Below are positions 63,937-64,000 of a stretch of DNA of 64,000 nt, piece by piece. The notes beneath the pieces are model-generated. The model was given only the letters and a program-made list of their open reading frames with translations. It was not told the origin of the DNA and did not search any database. The position numbers and the translations under genes are program-made. Position 1 is the first letter of the stretch; every line of letters starts with the position of its first letter. Source of the DNA: Microbacterium sp. AG1240 (GTDB taxonomy: Bacteria; Actinomycetota; Actinomycetes; Actinomycetales; Microbacteriaceae); contig NZ_RBXJ01000003.1 of assembly GCF_003635115.1 (NCBI RefSeq), positions 524,902 to 588,901 of the forward strand, read 5' to 3'.

Positions 63937-64000
63937 AGTGAAGTTGCCCTGCGGGCGAGGCTGATGAGGCTGAGTTGCAGGTGCGTCCGATCCTTGAGAA

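Larger units (their letters stand above)
63668..64000. other. gene-free region leading into a probable rRNA operon
   Basis: No protein frame fits. It contains two promoters and, near the right edge, a leader ending ATCCTTGAGAA, which resembles the conserved sequence that precedes 16S rRNA in related actinobacteria (recalled). The 16S gene itself would lie outside the window. Confidence 0.6.

Overview
The window is one uninterrupted stretch of high-GC (roughly 70%) chromosome from an actinobacterium. The best guess is Microbacteriaceae, probably Microbacterium. Support comes from the gene order tilS-hpt-ftsH-folE-folP-folB-folK-DUF3180-PH-PH-DUF2520-panC-lysS, the ClpC and RadA proteins, an F420-type LLM oxidoreductase, a mycoredoxin-like protein and many leaderless promoters. 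The genus is inferred, not proven. I see no integrase, transposase, prophage or CRISPR array, so this is mostly core and near-core chromosome.

Layout. 1-7 kb (minus strand): CPA1 antiporter, aldehyde dehydrogenase, mycoredoxin-like protein, NYN nuclease, a GT2-GtrA glycosyltransferase and a PgaB-like deacetylase. 7-11 kb: two divergent GH13 enzymes sharing a 25-bp imperfect palindrome. 11-18 kb: two SDRs, an MMPL exporter divergent from a MarR regulator over a perfect 29-bp palindrome, a RibD-C protein, a zinc alcohol dehydrogenase and a 37-aa membrane peptide. 18.2-18.5 kb: tRNA-Glu, tRNA-Asp and tRNA-Phe. 18.7-22 kb: M23 peptidase, ppa and an acetylxylan-esterase-like hydrolase. 22-34 kb: the tilS-hpt-ftsH-folate-panC-lysS block, largely coupled by 4-base stop/start overlaps. 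34-41 kb: DUF4192, cardiolipin synthase, a lipoprotein with an internal duplication, a CNNM/CorC protein and an XRE + 2x DUF2975-like cassette. 41-49 kb: clpC, GNAT, an anchored extracytoplasmic protein, a candidate structured RNA with C-rich loops, an SseB-like protein, radA, adenine/adenosine deaminase and a PPC protein. 49-57 kb: ldh, LLM oxidoreductase, tRNA-Ser, an overlapping antisense Fic gene, an SDR-like protein, a lipoprotein, and a TetR/acetyltransferase/MFS cluster. 57-64 kb: an ECF-like sigma factor with a 31-aa overlapping ORF, the mesX-mesD pair, an S4 protein, amt behind a GlnR-like site, an unknown protein, a succinate-semialdehyde-type dehydrogenase, and finally tandem promoters and leader of what is probably an rRNA operon.

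How the genes work together. The 22-34 kb block links tRNA modification, purine salvage, membrane proteolysis, tetrahydrofolate synthesis, pantothenate synthesis and lysyl-tRNA formation. The mesX-mesD pair would provide folate-independent methionine synthesis. Amt (ammonium) and the aldehyde dehydrogenase (GABA/succinate semialdehyde) relate to nitrogen and carbon supply. Several local regulators (MarR, TetR, XRE) sit beside visible operator-like palindromes.

Scattered signals that genes do not explain: a nonamer, GGATGCTGC or its complement, found 26 times by hand count where about one is expected by base composition; a three-copy 63-66-bp palindromic element lying at or near the 3' ends of minus-strand genes; and fourteen genes whose start codon lies 6-7 nt after a TANNNT hexamer, which predicts leaderless mRNAs.
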